This document shows positions 49,941-58,815 of a DNA stretch of 64,000 nt, one piece after another (the first letter of the stretch is position 1; every line of letters begins with the position of its first letter). This DNA comes from CAVSMC01 sp963798655 (GTDB taxonomy: Bacteria > Pseudomonadota > Gammaproteobacteria > Burkholderiales > Casimicrobiaceae): the NCBI GenBank assembly GCA_963798655.1, contig CAWCUH010000007.1:372001-436000 (forward strand), read 5' to 3'. Below the pieces are notes generated by a model. It did no database searches. It was not told the DNA's origin and worked only from the letters and a program-made list of their open reading frames with translations. The position numbers and the translations under genes were made by a program.

Positions 49941-51730
49941 CATCGGCCGCGCATGAAAAGGCGGTCGAGATCATCGAGCGTCAGCTGATACCACGTCGGG
50001 CGGCCGTGATTGCACTGGCCGGAGCGCTCGGTTGCTTCCATCTGGCGCAGCAGCGCATTCATCTCCGCGACGGCGAGGCCGCGATTCGCGCGCACCGCGC
50101 CGTGACACGCCATTGTCGCGAACAGCTCGTCGCGATGCGCGAGCGCGGCCTCGCTCGCGCCGAACTCGGCGAGATCGTCGAGAACGCCGCGTGCGAGCGC
50201 GACGGCGTCGCCGTCGGCGAGCGCCGCCGGCACGGCGCGGACGGCGAGCGTTGATGGCCCGAGCGGCCCGATGGAGAATCCGAGGTCGGCGAGCGCGTCG
50301 GCGTGCTCGCCGGCTGCGATCAGCTGCAGCGCAGTCGCGGTGAACGGCGCCGGCATCAGCAGCGGCTGCATCGCGAGCGGTCCCGCGATGTTCTTCAACC
50401 GCTCGTAGACGATGCGCTCGTGCGCGGCATGCATGTCGACGAGCACGAGGCCGGCGCGATTCTGCGCAAGGATGTAGACGCCGTGCAGCTGTGCGAGCGC
50501 GAAGCCGAGCGGATGCTCGTCGCCGGTTTCGGGGAGCGCCGGTGCCGGCGCATCGCGCGCGCCGAACAGCTTCGCGTAGAACGACGACGGCTCGGCGCTC
50601 GCGAAGGACATCGACGGTTGCGCCGGCACGTACGCATGCGGCGCGAGCGGCGGCGCGCCGGTGTGCGCGACGCTCGCAGCGATCGGCGGCGCGTGCGCGG
50701 CGGCAAGGCCCAGCTTCTCGGCGGCGGACACCGCCGGCTGCTCCGCGCCCGTTGCCGCAAGCGCGCGATCGACCGCCTGTTGCACGAACCGATGCACGGC
50801 GCCGGAATCGCGGAAGCGGACTTCGATCTTCTGCGGGTGGACGTTGACGTCGACCAGTCGCGGATCGACGGCGAGCCACAGCGCATACGCAGGCTGGCGA
50901 TCGTGATGAAGCACGTCGCGATACGCTTCGCGCAGCGCGTGCGCGAGCACGCGATCGCGGACGAAGCGCCCGTTGACGAATGCGTACTGGCCGCTCGCCT
51001 GCGCCGCGTACGCCGGACGCACCGCATAGCCGGTGAGCGACAGCGGGCCGGCATGCGCTTCGACGCTCGCCGCATGGACGACGAACGCATCGCCGAGCAG
51101 CGCCTCGGCGCGCGCGCGCCGCCCCTGCGCGAGCAGCCGGTGCACGGCACGGCCGTTGTGCGTCAGCGTGAATCCGACGTCGGGATGCGCGAGCGCGATC
51201 CGGCGAAACGCTTCCTCGCAGTGCGTCCACTCGGTCGCTTCGGTGCGCAGGAACTTGCGCCGCGCCGGCGTGTTGAAATAGAGCTCGTGCACGGTGACCG
51301 TCGTGCCGCTCGCAAGCGCCGCGGGCGCGATCGCGCCGACCGACCCGCCTTCGACCTCGATGCGCCACGCATGCGGCTTGCCGGCCGCGCGCGACGTCAC
51401 CGCAAACCGCGACACCGCGGCGATCGATGCAAGCGCCTCGCCGCGAAAGCCGAGTGTCGCGATCGCGTCCAGATCCTCGGGGCGCGCGATCTTCGACGTC
51501 GCATGGCGCGCAACCGCGAGATGCAGGTCGCCGCGCTCGATGCCCGCGCCGTTGTCGGCGACGCGAATCCGCTGGATGCCTCCGCCGCCGAGATCGACGT
51601 CGACCTGCGTCGCGCCAGCGTCGAGCGCGTTCTCGAGCAGCTCCTTCAGCGCGGCGGCCGGGCGCTCGACGACCTCGCCGGCCGCGATCTGGTTGATCAG
51701 CTGATCGGGAAGCGCGCGGATCGCCGTCAT
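49940..51730 (-). CDS. mutL: DNA mismatch repair protein MutL
   Basis: Couples mismatch recognition by MutS to strand incision. The 596-aa protein has the GHKL ATPase motifs ELLENALDAGATQVDVDLG near residue 30, VADNGAGI near 56 and GFRGEALASIAAV near 92. The C-terminal dimerisation domain contains the endonuclease-type motif DMHAAHERIVYE near 420, so this MutL is probably a nicking enzyme, unlike E. coli MutL. ATG 51730 overlaps the upstream amidotransferase stop in ATGA. Confidence 0.95.
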   Translation of the reverse strand: MTAIRALPDQLINQIAAGEVVERPAAALKELLENALDAGATQVDVDLGGGGIQRIRVADNGAGIERGDLHLAVARHATSKIARPEDLDAIATLGFRGEALASIAAVSRFAVTSRAAGKPHAWRIEVEGGSVGAIAPAALASGTTVTVHELYFNTPARRKFLRTEATEWTHCEEAFRRIALAHPDVGFTLTHNGRAVHRLLAQGRRARAEALLGDAFVVHAASVEAHAGPLSLTGYAVRPAYAAQASGQYAFVNGRFVRDRVLAHALREAYRDVLHHDRQPAYALWLAVDPRLVDVNVHPQKIEVRFRDSGAVHRFVQQAVDRALAATGAEQPAVSAAEKLGLAAAHAPPIAASVAHTGAPPLAPHAYVPAQPSMSFASAEPSSFYAKLFGARDAPAPALPETGDEHPLGFALAQLHGVYILAQNRAGLVLVDMHAAHERIVYERLKNIAGPLAMQPLLMPAPFTATALQLIAAGEHADALADLGFSIGPLGPSTLAVRAVPAALADGDAVALARGVLDDLAEFGASEAALAHRDELFATMACHGAVRANRGLAVAEMNALLRQMEATERSGQCNHGRPTWYQLTLDDLDRLFMRGR

Positions 51731-52437
51731 TTCACGTCGAGCGCCGACGCCCAGCGCGCGTACACGTCGTCGGCCACGTTGTGCAGCGAGCCGATGCGAA
51801 CGTCGAGATCGCGCCGGATGTCGGCCGCCGTCTGCATCGCCGGCGTCGAGCGCGCGGGCAGCTCGTGCGCGCCGGTCGCGAGCCACGTCTCGACGAGCGG
51901 CGCCGTCATCTCGATATGGCACTGGAAGCCGATGTGGCGATCGTCGACGACGTACGCCTGGTTCGGCGTGCAGTCGTTGCCGAGCACGGCCGTCGCGCCG
52001 GACGGAATCGCGAATGACTCGAAGTGCCATTGGAACGTCTCGAACGACGAGCGGCCGCCGAACCAATCGCGCCGCGCCGCTTCGTCGGTCACGACGACAT
52101 CGCCCCAGCCGATCTCGGCGACCGGCGCCCGCGACACGGTGGCGCCGAGAGCGCGGGCGAGCACCTGCCCGCCGAGGCAGTGGCCGATCACCGGAACCTT
52201 GCGCGCGACCGCGTCGCGCAGCAGCGCTGCAAGCGGCATGCTCCACGGCGAAGCATCGTTCGCGCTCATCGGGCCGCCCATCATCGCAATGCCGGAGAAG
52301 TCGCGCACGTCCACCGGCACCGTCGCTTCCTCGTCGAGGGCAATCAGGCGCCAGCGCAGCGCGTGCGCGTCGAGCCAGTCGCCGAAGTAAGCCGGCCCTT
52401 CGGTCGCGGAGAAGCGGAACAGGGCAATCGGACGCAT
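51727..52437 (-). CDS. Class I glutamine amidotransferase-like protein
   Basis: Stand-alone glutaminase-fold protein of 236 aa, GMP synthase amidotransferase-like (COG0518). The triad is visible: nucleophile Cys87 in VIGHCLGGQVLA, with His174 and Glu176 in GFQCHIEMT. MMGGPMSAND near residue 52 forms the oxyanion strand. No synthase domain or partner is present, so the ammonia acceptor or hydrolysed substrate (for example gamma-glutamyl compounds) is unknown. ATG 52437 chosen. It is translationally coupled to mutL, a neighbour I would not predict functionally. Confidence 0.88.
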   Translation of the reverse strand: MRPIALFRFSATEGPAYFGDWLDAHALRWRLIALDEEATVPVDVRDFSGIAMMGGPMSANDASPWSMPLAALLRDAVARKVPVIGHCLGGQVLARALGATVSRAPVAEIGWGDVVVTDEAARRDWFGGRSSFETFQWHFESFAIPSGATAVLGNDCTPNQAYVVDDRHIGFQCHIEMTAPLVETWLATGAHELPARSTPAMQTAADIRRDLDVRIGSLHNVADDVYARWASALDVK

Positions 52438-52484
52438 CGGCCGCAAATTCTAGCAGCGCGCAGAAGCGACTCGCTCCTGCTCGG

Positions 52485-52514
52485 GATGTGACGCGCCCCG
52501 CGGCACGTCACATC
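52485..52514. repeat. Inverted repeat at the LytTR-regulator stop
   Basis: GATGTGACG (52485-52493) and CGTCACATC (52506-52514) form a perfect 9-bp inverted repeat with a 12-nt GC-rich loop. The right arm includes the TGA stop of the response-regulator gene. No T-run follows on either strand, so it is not a standard intrinsic terminator. It may protect the mRNA 3' end or be a protein site. Confidence 0.5.
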
Positions 52515-53260
52515 TGGCGAAACAGATGGAAGAACTGCCGCGACACCGGCAGCTTGTCGGGACGACCTTTGATCAGCACGAACTGCTTCTCGGCATCCTC
52601 GCGCAGCACGCTCGCGATTGCGTCGACGTTGACGACCGTGCCGCGATGAACCTGCCAGAAGCGATCGGCGTCGAGCTCGCCGATCAGGTCCTTCAGCGGC
52701 GTGCGGATCAGCGCCTCCGATTGCGCTAGCACGACGCGCGTGTACTTGGTGTCCGACTGGAAATAGAGCACGTCGTCGATCGCGATCAGCTTCACCTGCT
52801 TGCCCACGGCCGCCTTGATCCAGCGCAGCCTCGGCCGCGCGCTCGGTATCGCGACGCGCAATTGTGCGAGCAGCGCCGACAGATCCTGCGGTGGCGCTGA
52901 CAGCTTGCGGCGAATGCGCTCGACGCACGCGACCAGGCGGTCGACCTCGACGGGCTTCAGAAGGTAATCGACGGCGCCCGCCTCGAACGCCTTCAACGCG
53001 TATTGGTCGTAGGCGGTGACGAACACGACGTGGCAGTCGCTGCCGATCGCCGCGGCGACATCGAGGCCGTCGCGGCCGGGCATTCGAATGTCGAGAAACG
53101 CGATCGACGGCCGGTGAATGTCGAACAGCGCGAGCGCCTCGTCACCGTCGCCCGCTTCGGCAACGATCCCAAGCTCCGGCCACGCATCGCGGAGCTGCTC
53201 GCGCAGCCGCTCGCGCATCAGCGGCTCGTCCTCGGCGATCAGCGCGGTGACGTCGGCCAT
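52508..53260 (-). CDS. LytTR-family response regulator
   Basis: Two-component regulator of 250 aa. The receiver domain (about residues 4-120) has acidic pocket residues near 10-12, the phosphoacceptor Asp57 in AFLDIRMPGRDG and Lys near 107 in DYLLKPVE. The LytTR DNA-binding domain (about 145-245) includes IDDVLYFQSDTKYTRVVL and RFWQVHRGTVVNVDAI. It lies 7 bp after the histidine kinase gene, so the two form an operon and a cognate pair. Targets are unknown. Confidence 0.92.
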   Translation of the reverse strand: MADVTALIAEDEPLMRERLREQLRDAWPELGIVAEAGDGDEALALFDIHRPSIAFLDIRMPGRDGLDVAAAIGSDCHVVFVTAYDQYALKAFEAGAVDYLLKPVEVDRLVACVERIRRKLSAPPQDLSALLAQLRVAIPSARPRLRWIKAAVGKQVKLIAIDDVLYFQSDTKYTRVVLAQSEALIRTPLKDLIGELDADRFWQVHRGTVVNVDAIASVLREDAEKQFVLIKGRPDKLPVSRQFFHLFRQM

Positions 53261-53267
53261 CGTCGTT

Positions 53268-54464
53268 CTACGAACGCGCCGCCACGGCGCCGCGGTCCGC
53301 CGTCGGCGCCCGCTCGAGCGGCAGTTCGAGGCGCGCCTCGAAGCCGCTCCGCTGGTTCGCGTCGACGACGAGGCGCGCGCTGCCGTCGTAGACGAGCGCG
53401 AGCCGCTCGCGAATGTTCGCAAGGCCGATGCCTTGTCCGCCGGCCACCGACGATGCTGCGCCCGTATTGGCGACGATGATGACGAGCCGGTCGCCGCGCG
53501 GGTGCGCCTCTCGTCGCGCCGCGAGCGCGATCTCGCCGCCCTGCGGCGACGGCTCGATGCCGTGCTTGATTGCGTTCTCGACGAGCGTGATGACCAGGCC
53601 GGGCGGAAGCGTGCAAGCCTGGAGATCCACCGGCACGTCGATCGTGAACTCGAGCCGCGACGCAAGGCGCGTCTTCATGATGCCGAGATAAGCGCCGACC
53701 AGCGTCGCGTCCTGCGCGATCGTCGTCGTCTCCTCGCGCAGCGTCGGCATCGACGCGCGCAGGAAGCGGATCAGGTCGGCGATGAGTCTCGCCGCGGCGG
53801 GTGCGCCGCGCTCGGCGAGCTGCTGCGCGCTGCCGAGCGTGTTGAACAGGAAGTGCGGCTCGATCTGCAGCTGCAGCAGCTTCAACTTGGACTCGGCCAG
53901 CTGGCGCGACAGCGCGCTCTGGCGCGCCTCGGCTTCGAGCCGCGCGGTGAGCGCCGCGTACTCGCGATTGCGCAGCTTGGTTATCAGCGCGAACAGCAGC
54001 ACATAGAGGAACGCGAACACGAGCGCGCCGGTGACGATGTGGCGCAGCCGGGCGCTGTCGAGCAGCCACGACAGCGGCTCGTGGCCATGCAGCACGTCGA
54101 TCGCGGTGCCGACGACGAACGCGCCGAGCACCACGATCGCGACGGCGACGAGCACGAAGCGGAACAGCTCGCCGTGGAAGCGCCGGTAGCCGAACCACGC
54201 CGACACGCCGGCCCACAGCAGCGACATCACCAGCGTATTGAAAACGACGGCCGCCTCGACGAACGTCATGTTCCACGGCAGCAGCGACGCGCCCCAAGCG
54301 GCGAACGTGGTCGCCACCACGATGCCGAGCAGCCAGCGCCAGCCGCTGCCGCGATAGAACCACGCGTCGAACGCCTCGACGTCGCGCCGCTCGATCTCCG
54401 ACAGCGAAGCGAGCAGCCGCTGCGCGAACGCGTCGTAGCGAAGCTTGAACGAGGCGAGCGTCAT
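53268..54464 (-). CDS. LytS/YehU-type sensor histidine kinase
   Basis: Membrane histidine kinase of 398 aa. About four hydrophobic segments lie between residues 42 and 165 (for example WLLGIVVATTFAAW and FVLVAVAIVVLGAFVVG), with no evident extracellular sensor domain. A coiled-coil linker (about 170-198) leads to the His_kinase domain with His204 in QIEPHFLFNTL. The ATPase domain has VENAIKHGIEP near 302 and GQGIGLANIRERL near 352. ATG 54464 gives a normal N terminus. It pairs with the LytTR regulator 7 bp downstream. The signal is not evident. Confidence 0.9.
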   Translation of the reverse strand: MTLASFKLRYDAFAQRLLASLSEIERRDVEAFDAWFYRGSGWRWLLGIVVATTFAAWGASLLPWNMTFVEAAVVFNTLVMSLLWAGVSAWFGYRRFHGELFRFVLVAVAIVVLGAFVVGTAIDVLHGHEPLSWLLDSARLRHIVTGALVFAFLYVLLFALITKLRNREYAALTARLEAEARQSALSRQLAESKLKLLQLQIEPHFLFNTLGSAQQLAERGAPAAARLIADLIRFLRASMPTLREETTTIAQDATLVGAYLGIMKTRLASRLEFTIDVPVDLQACTLPPGLVITLVENAIKHGIEPSPQGGEIALAARREAHPRGDRLVIIVANTGAASSVAGGQGIGLANIRERLALVYDGSARLVVDANQRSGFEARLELPLERAPTADRGAVAARS

Positions 54465-54575
54465 CGAGCGGTACCCCCGCGCGAATTGTAGGCTCGGGGG
54501 CGCGTTACGGCGAAGGGTCGGAACGAATCCCGGCAAACGATGGATGAATCGCCGATCCGTCGGCCCGGGTGAGCG

Positions 54576-55394
54576 TCACAGGCCGCGCGCGATCCGCGCG
54601 TAGGCCGAGTGATTGTGGATCGACTCGAAGTTCTCGGCCTCGACGACGAAGCCGTCGACTCGCGCGTCGGCGGCAAGACGTGCCGCGACACCGCGAACGA
54701 GGTCCTCGACGAAGCGAGGATTGTTGTACGCGTATTCGGTCACGTACTTCTCGTCCGAGCGCTTCAGCAGCCCGAACAGCTCGCAGGAAGCCTCCTCCTC
54801 GGCGACGCGGATCAGCTCGATCAGATCGATCGCCGCGCGTAGCCGCGCCGTGATGACGATCAGCGAGCGCTGATTGTGCGCTCCGTACTCGGAGATTTCC
54901 TTCGACGACGGACACAGCGAGGTCACCGGGACCGACACGCCGATCACGTGCCGATACGCGCCGCCGGCGAGCTCGCCCTCGATGCGCACGTCGTAGTCGA
55001 GGCGGCTCGCGACGCCCGACACCGGCGCGGTCTTGCGCACGAAGAACGGAAACGCCATCTCGATGCGGCCCGCCGGCGCCTCGAGCAGCACGACCAGCTC
55101 CTCGAGCAATGCGCGCACACCGGCGATGGTGAGCGGCGGCGCGCTCGGCTCGGTGCGCGATTCGAGCAGCGCCACCAGGCGCGACATGTGCGTGCCCTTG
55201 CGATCCTCGGGCAGCGACACGTAGACGTTGCACGTCGCGATCGTGGGCTGCCCTTCGCCGGCGCCGTCGGCGAAGCGCAGCGGATAACGCAGCCCCTTGA
55301 TGCCGACCTGATCGATCGCGATCCGCCGATGGTCGGGCGCGGACTGGACGTCCGGGATCGGCATCACGACATCGGGGCGATCGGGCTTGTTCAT
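54576..55394 (-). CDS. folE2: GTP cyclohydrolase FolE2 (type IB)
   Basis: Makes dihydroneopterin triphosphate for folate and queuosine; the IB form can use metals other than zinc. The 272-aa protein matches FolE2 by the central signature VTSLCPSSKEISEYGAHNQR near residue 157, with its catalytic Cys, the FPFFVRKTAPVSG segment near 115 and C-terminal FESIHNHSAYA. The N-terminal IPDVQSAPDHRRIAIDQVGI is also typical. I looked for a Zur box in the 81 bp between this gene and dxs and saw none. The sensor kinase gene follows 111 bp downstream. Confidence 0.95.
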   Translation of the reverse strand: MNKPDRPDVVMPIPDVQSAPDHRRIAIDQVGIKGLRYPLRFADGAGEGQPTIATCNVYVSLPEDRKGTHMSRLVALLESRTEPSAPPLTIAGVRALLEELVVLLEAPAGRIEMAFPFFVRKTAPVSGVASRLDYDVRIEGELAGGAYRHVIGVSVPVTSLCPSSKEISEYGAHNQRSLIVITARLRAAIDLIELIRVAEEEASCELFGLLKRSDEKYVTEYAYNNPRFVEDLVRGVAARLAADARVDGFVVEAENFESIHNHSAYARIARGL

Positions 55395-55475
55395 CGCGTC
55401 ACGTTGTTCGACTTGTCGGGCGAGGCAGAGCTGCGAAGCTTATCAAACCCGCAGGGCGCCCATTCGGCGCGCCCG

Positions 55476-57368
55476 TCAGGCGGCCGGCTTCGCCACGACT
55501 TCGTGCGGCCGCGCGCCGAAGCGCTCGCGCACCAACGCGGCGATCCCTTTGGCGTCGAGCCCGCATTCGGCGAGCAGCAGCGCGGGATCGCCGTGATCGA
55601 TGAAGCGATCGGGCAGTCCGAGATGCAGCATCGGCAGCGCGATGCCCGCGGCGGCGAGCGCTTCGGAGACGCCGCTGCCGGCGCCGCCGGCGACCACGTT
55701 CTCCTCGATCGTCACGAACGCGTCGTGCGTAGCGGCAAGCTCGCGCAGCAGATCGACGTCGAGCGGCTTCACGAAGCGCATGTTGACGACCGTCGCGTCG
55801 AGCTCGTCGCCTGCGCAAGCGGCGTGCGTCACGACGCTGCCGAACGCGAGCAGCGCCAGCCGATCCGTGCGCCGGTTCGACTCGCGTACGACGAGCCCCT
55901 TGCCGATCGGCAACGCCGTCATTTCGCTCGCGATCGGAACGCCTGGCCCGCTGCCGCGCGGATAGCGCACCGCGGCCGGCGAGTCCAGCGTGAAGCCGGT
56001 GTAGAGCATCTGCCGGCACTCGTTCTCGTCGGCCGGCGCCATCACCGTCACGTTCGGCAGACAGCGCAGGTACGTCAGGTCGAACGCCCCGATGTGCGTC
56101 GCGCCATCGGCGCCGACGATCCCCGCGCGGTCGATCGCGAAGAGCACCGGCAGGTTCTGCAGCGCGACGTCGTGGACGAGCTGATCGTACGCGCGCTGCA
56201 GGAACGTCGAGTAGATGGCGACGACCGGCTTCATGCCTTCGCACGCGAGCCCTGCGGCGAACGTCACCGCGTGCTGCTCGGCGATGCCGACGTCGAAATA
56301 GCGCTCCGGATAATCCTGCGAGAAGCGCACGAGGCCCGAGCCTTCGCGCATGGCAGGCGTGATTCCGATCAGCCGCAAGTCGCGCGCGGCCATGTCGCAG
56401 AGCCAGTCGCCGAAGATCTGCGTGTAAGACGGCTTCGAGGTCGTCTTCGGGACGATGCCGGCGGCAAGGTCGAACTTGGTCACGCCGTGATAGAGGATCG
56501 GGTCGTCCTCCGAGCGCGCGTAGCCGTAGCCCTTCTTGGTGATCACGTGGAGCAGCTGCGGGCCTTTGAGCTCCCGCACTCTTGCGAGCGTCTTCACGAG
56601 CGCGTCGACGTCGTGGCCGTCGATCGGTCCGATGTAATTGAAGCCGAACTCCTCGAACAGCGTGCCGGGGAGCACCATCCCCTTCATGTGCTCTTCCCAG
56701 CGCTTGGCGAGCTCCTTCACCGGCGGCAGCTTCTCGAGCACTTCCTTGCTGCCGCTGCGAACCTTGTTGTAGAAGCCGCTCGCAAGCACGCGCGCGAGAT
56801 AGCGGTTCAGCGCGCCGACCGGCTCGGAGATCGACATGTCGTTGTCGTTCAGGATCACCAGCAGGTCGGCGCCGGCGATGCCCGCGTTGTTCAGCGCCTC
56901 GAACGCCATGCCGGCGCTCATCGCACCGTCGCCGATCACCGCGACGACCTTGCGCGGGTCGCCGGAGCGCTTCGCGGCGATCGCCATGCCGAGCGCGGCC
57001 GAGATCGACGTCGACGAATGCGCCGTGCCGAACGTGTCGTATTCGCTTTCGCTTCGCCGCGGGAAGCCCGACGGCCCGCCCGCCATCCGCAACCGCGACA
57101 TCTGCCCGCGCCGCCCGGTGAGGATCTTGTGCGCGTACGTCTGATGACCGACGTCCCAGACGATGCGGTCACGCGGCGTATCGAAGACGTAGTGCAGCGC
57201 GAGCGTCAGCTCGATCGTGCCGAGGTTCGACGAAAGATGGCCGCCGGTTTGCGCGACAGTGGTGAGAACGCACGCGCGAAGCTCGCGCGCGAGCTGCGGC
57301 AGCGCCGAGCGATCGAGCTTGCGCAACGCGGCCGGGTCGTCGATTTCGTCGAGCAGCGGATAGCTCAT
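55476..57368 (-). CDS. dxs: 1-deoxy-D-xylulose-5-phosphate synthase
   Basis: First step of the non-mevalonate isoprenoid pathway, condensing pyruvate with glyceraldehyde 3-phosphate. The 630-aa protein has WDVGHQTYAHKILTGR near residue 76 and the ThDP/Mg motif VIGDGAMSAGMAFEALNNAG near 147. The transketolase pyrimidine domain includes FAIDRAGIVGADGATH near 412. Its start overlaps the ispA stop by 4 bp. With ispA and xseB it forms the standard proteobacterial operon. Confidence 0.96.
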   Translation of the reverse strand: MSYPLLDEIDDPAALRKLDRSALPQLARELRACVLTTVAQTGGHLSSNLGTIELTLALHYVFDTPRDRIVWDVGHQTYAHKILTGRRGQMSRLRMAGGPSGFPRRSESEYDTFGTAHSSTSISAALGMAIAAKRSGDPRKVVAVIGDGAMSAGMAFEALNNAGIAGADLLVILNDNDMSISEPVGALNRYLARVLASGFYNKVRSGSKEVLEKLPPVKELAKRWEEHMKGMVLPGTLFEEFGFNYIGPIDGHDVDALVKTLARVRELKGPQLLHVITKKGYGYARSEDDPILYHGVTKFDLAAGIVPKTTSKPSYTQIFGDWLCDMAARDLRLIGITPAMREGSGLVRFSQDYPERYFDVGIAEQHAVTFAAGLACEGMKPVVAIYSTFLQRAYDQLVHDVALQNLPVLFAIDRAGIVGADGATHIGAFDLTYLRCLPNVTVMAPADENECRQMLYTGFTLDSPAAVRYPRGSGPGVPIASEMTALPIGKGLVVRESNRRTDRLALLAFGSVVTHAACAGDELDATVVNMRFVKPLDVDLLRELAATHDAFVTIEENVVAGGAGSGVSEALAAAGIALPMLHLGLPDRFIDHGDPALLLAECGLDAKGIAALVRERFGARPHEVVAKPAA

Positions 57369-58255
57369 CGGTGTCGGAGCACGATCCCGTCGGCGAGTTC
57401 CGACAGCCGCCGTCCGGACGCGCCGAGCGGTGCGAGCGCCGCGTGCGCCTGCTGTCGAAGCGCCTCGGCGCGGACCTTCGCGCCGTCGAGACCGAGTGCG
57501 GCCACGAACGTCGGCTTGCCCTGCGCGGCGTCCTTGCCGGCCGTCTTGCCGAGCGTCGCGGCGGAGCCCTCGACGTCGAGCACGTCGTCGACGACCTGGA
57601 ACGCGAGGCCGGCCGCGCGGGCAAACGCGTCGAGCGCCGCTTCGGCGCCGACGGGCAGCGGCGCCGGCGCGCAGCGAGCGCCAAGCAGCACCGCCGCGCG
57701 GATCAGCGCCCCGGTCTTCAATCGGTGCATCGTTTCGAGCTCGGGCAACGACAGCGTCTTGCCGACGCTCGCGAGATCGATCGCCTGCCCGCCCGCCATG
57801 CCCGGTGCGCCGGCGGCCTCGGCGAGCAGCGCGCATCCGGCCGCGGCGTCGCGCAGGCCCGCGCGTGCGAGCACGCCGAACGCGAGCGCCTGCAGCGCGT
57901 CGCCCGCGAGCAGCGCCATCGCCTCGCCGTACGCGACATGACACGACGGCTTGCCGCGCCGCAGCGCGTCGTCGTCCATGCAGGGAAGATCGTCGTGGAC
58001 GAGCGAGTACGCGTGGATCAACTCGACGGACGCGGCGGCGGCGTCGACAACCTCGGGGTCCGCGCCCGCGCATTCGCCGGCCGCGTAAGCGAGCAGCGGC
58101 CGCAGGCGCTTTCCGCCTCCGAGCACCGCGTAGCGCATCGTTTCCGCGAGCGGCGCAGCGACAGAGGCGATGCGATCGAGCGCCGCCGCGAGCACGTGCT
58201 CGGCACGCTGCGCGCACTCGCGCGCCCACACCGCGAACGCGACGTCAGGGTTCAT
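57365..58255 (-). CDS. ispA: Polyprenyl synthetase (farnesyl diphosphate synthase)
   Basis: Condenses IPP with DMAPP and geranyl diphosphate. The 296-aa protein has the first Asp-rich motif in SLVHDDLPCMDDDALRRG near residue 87, GGKRLRPLLAYA near 47 and the second Asp-rich motif QVVDDVLDVEG near 223. It overlaps xseB by 11 bp and dxs by 4 bp. Confidence 0.95.
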   Translation of the reverse strand: MNPDVAFAVWARECAQRAEHVLAAALDRIASVAAPLAETMRYAVLGGGKRLRPLLAYAAGECAGADPEVVDAAAASVELIHAYSLVHDDLPCMDDDALRRGKPSCHVAYGEAMALLAGDALQALAFGVLARAGLRDAAAGCALLAEAAGAPGMAGGQAIDLASVGKTLSLPELETMHRLKTGALIRAAVLLGARCAPAPLPVGAEAALDAFARAAGLAFQVVDDVLDVEGSAATLGKTAGKDAAQGKPTFVAALGLDGAKVRAEALRQQAHAALAPLGASGRRLSELADGIVLRHR

Positions 58256-58496
58256 CGCCGCTCGTCGCCTCGCGCGGCGCCTCGAACGCGGCGAGCACGC
58301 CCTTTTCGAGGATCTGCACCTGCTGCTGCGCGTCGCGCAGCGACTGCTGGCAGTACTGCAGCAGCTCGGCGCCGCGCTTGTAAGCCGCGAGCGACTCGGC
58401 GAGCGGCAGCTGCCCGTCTTCCATCGTCGCGACGATACGCTCGAGCTCGGCGAGCGCGGCTTCGAAACTTGCGGGGGTGGCGGGAGTCTCGATCAT
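58245..58496 (-). CDS. xseB: Exodeoxyribonuclease VII small subunit
   Basis: Small helical subunit that binds XseA in exonuclease VII. The 83-aa protein has the family core FEAALAELERIVATMEDGQL (residues 11-30), PLAESLAAYKRGAELLQYC and a second helix. ATG 58496 gives the canonical length; longer readings add non-conserved residues. It leads xseB-ispA-dxs; xseA is not in the window. Confidence 0.95.
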   Translation of the reverse strand: MIETPATPASFEAALAELERIVATMEDGQLPLAESLAAYKRGAELLQYCQQSLRDAQQQVQILEKGVLAAFEAPREATSGDEP

Positions 58497-58617
58497 GAGC
58501 GGACAAAAATGTGCGACGAGGACCGAGCCAAAATCGCCGTTCCACGGGATGCGAACCCCGGCCGCCGGCAACGGAAGGCTCTCGCGGCGCACGACGAAAT
58601 TCCCGTCGCGCCGGATG

Positions 58618-58647
58618 TTGACCTTCGTGCGCAAGGTCTTATATAAT
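58618..58647 (+). promoter_or_regulatory. Promoter of the Rieske oxygenase gene
   Basis: TTGACC (58618-58623) and a perfect TATAAT (58642-58647) with an 18-bp spacer. Transcription would start near 58654 and produce an unusually long leader of about 160 nt before the ATG at 58816. The area is markedly AT-richer than its surroundings. Confidence 0.7.
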
Positions 58648-58748
58648 ATCACGTTTTGACGACGCGGCCTTACGCGATCCTTTTCGCCTGGCCGACTTAG
58701 CAAAGCGGTCCGGGGCGGTGAGTTTCAAAAGCTTGCCGTAATCGTCCC

Positions 58749-58796
58749 GGGTTGTTGGGTTGGGTTGGTCAGGACGCGCCGGCGGCAGCCGGCGCG
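58749..58796 (+). promoter_or_regulatory. G-rich tract and hairpin in the Rieske gene leader
   Basis: Positions 58749-58768 read GGG-TTGTT-GGG-TT-GGG-TT-GG, close to a G-quadruplex motif (three G3 runs and one G2). Seven bases on, CGCGCCGGC (58775-58783) and GCCGGCGCG (58788-58796) form a 9-bp hairpin with a GGCA loop. It ends 8 nt before the AAGGAC ribosome-binding site. Either element could influence translation or elongation; I know of no described riboswitch matching it. Confidence 0.4.
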
Positions 58797-58815
58797 CGAA
58801 GCGAAAGGACAGGCC

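Noticed and set aside
55395..55475. Zur box or other zinc-responsive site upstream of folE2
   Set aside because: FolE2 is often zinc-regulated, but I found no palindrome of the Zur type in this gap.
54876..57941. Plus-strand ORF of about 1000 codons opposite folE2 and dxs
   Set aside because: It crosses two genes with unmistakable family motifs on the minus strand, and its composition is typical of antisense GC-rich frames.
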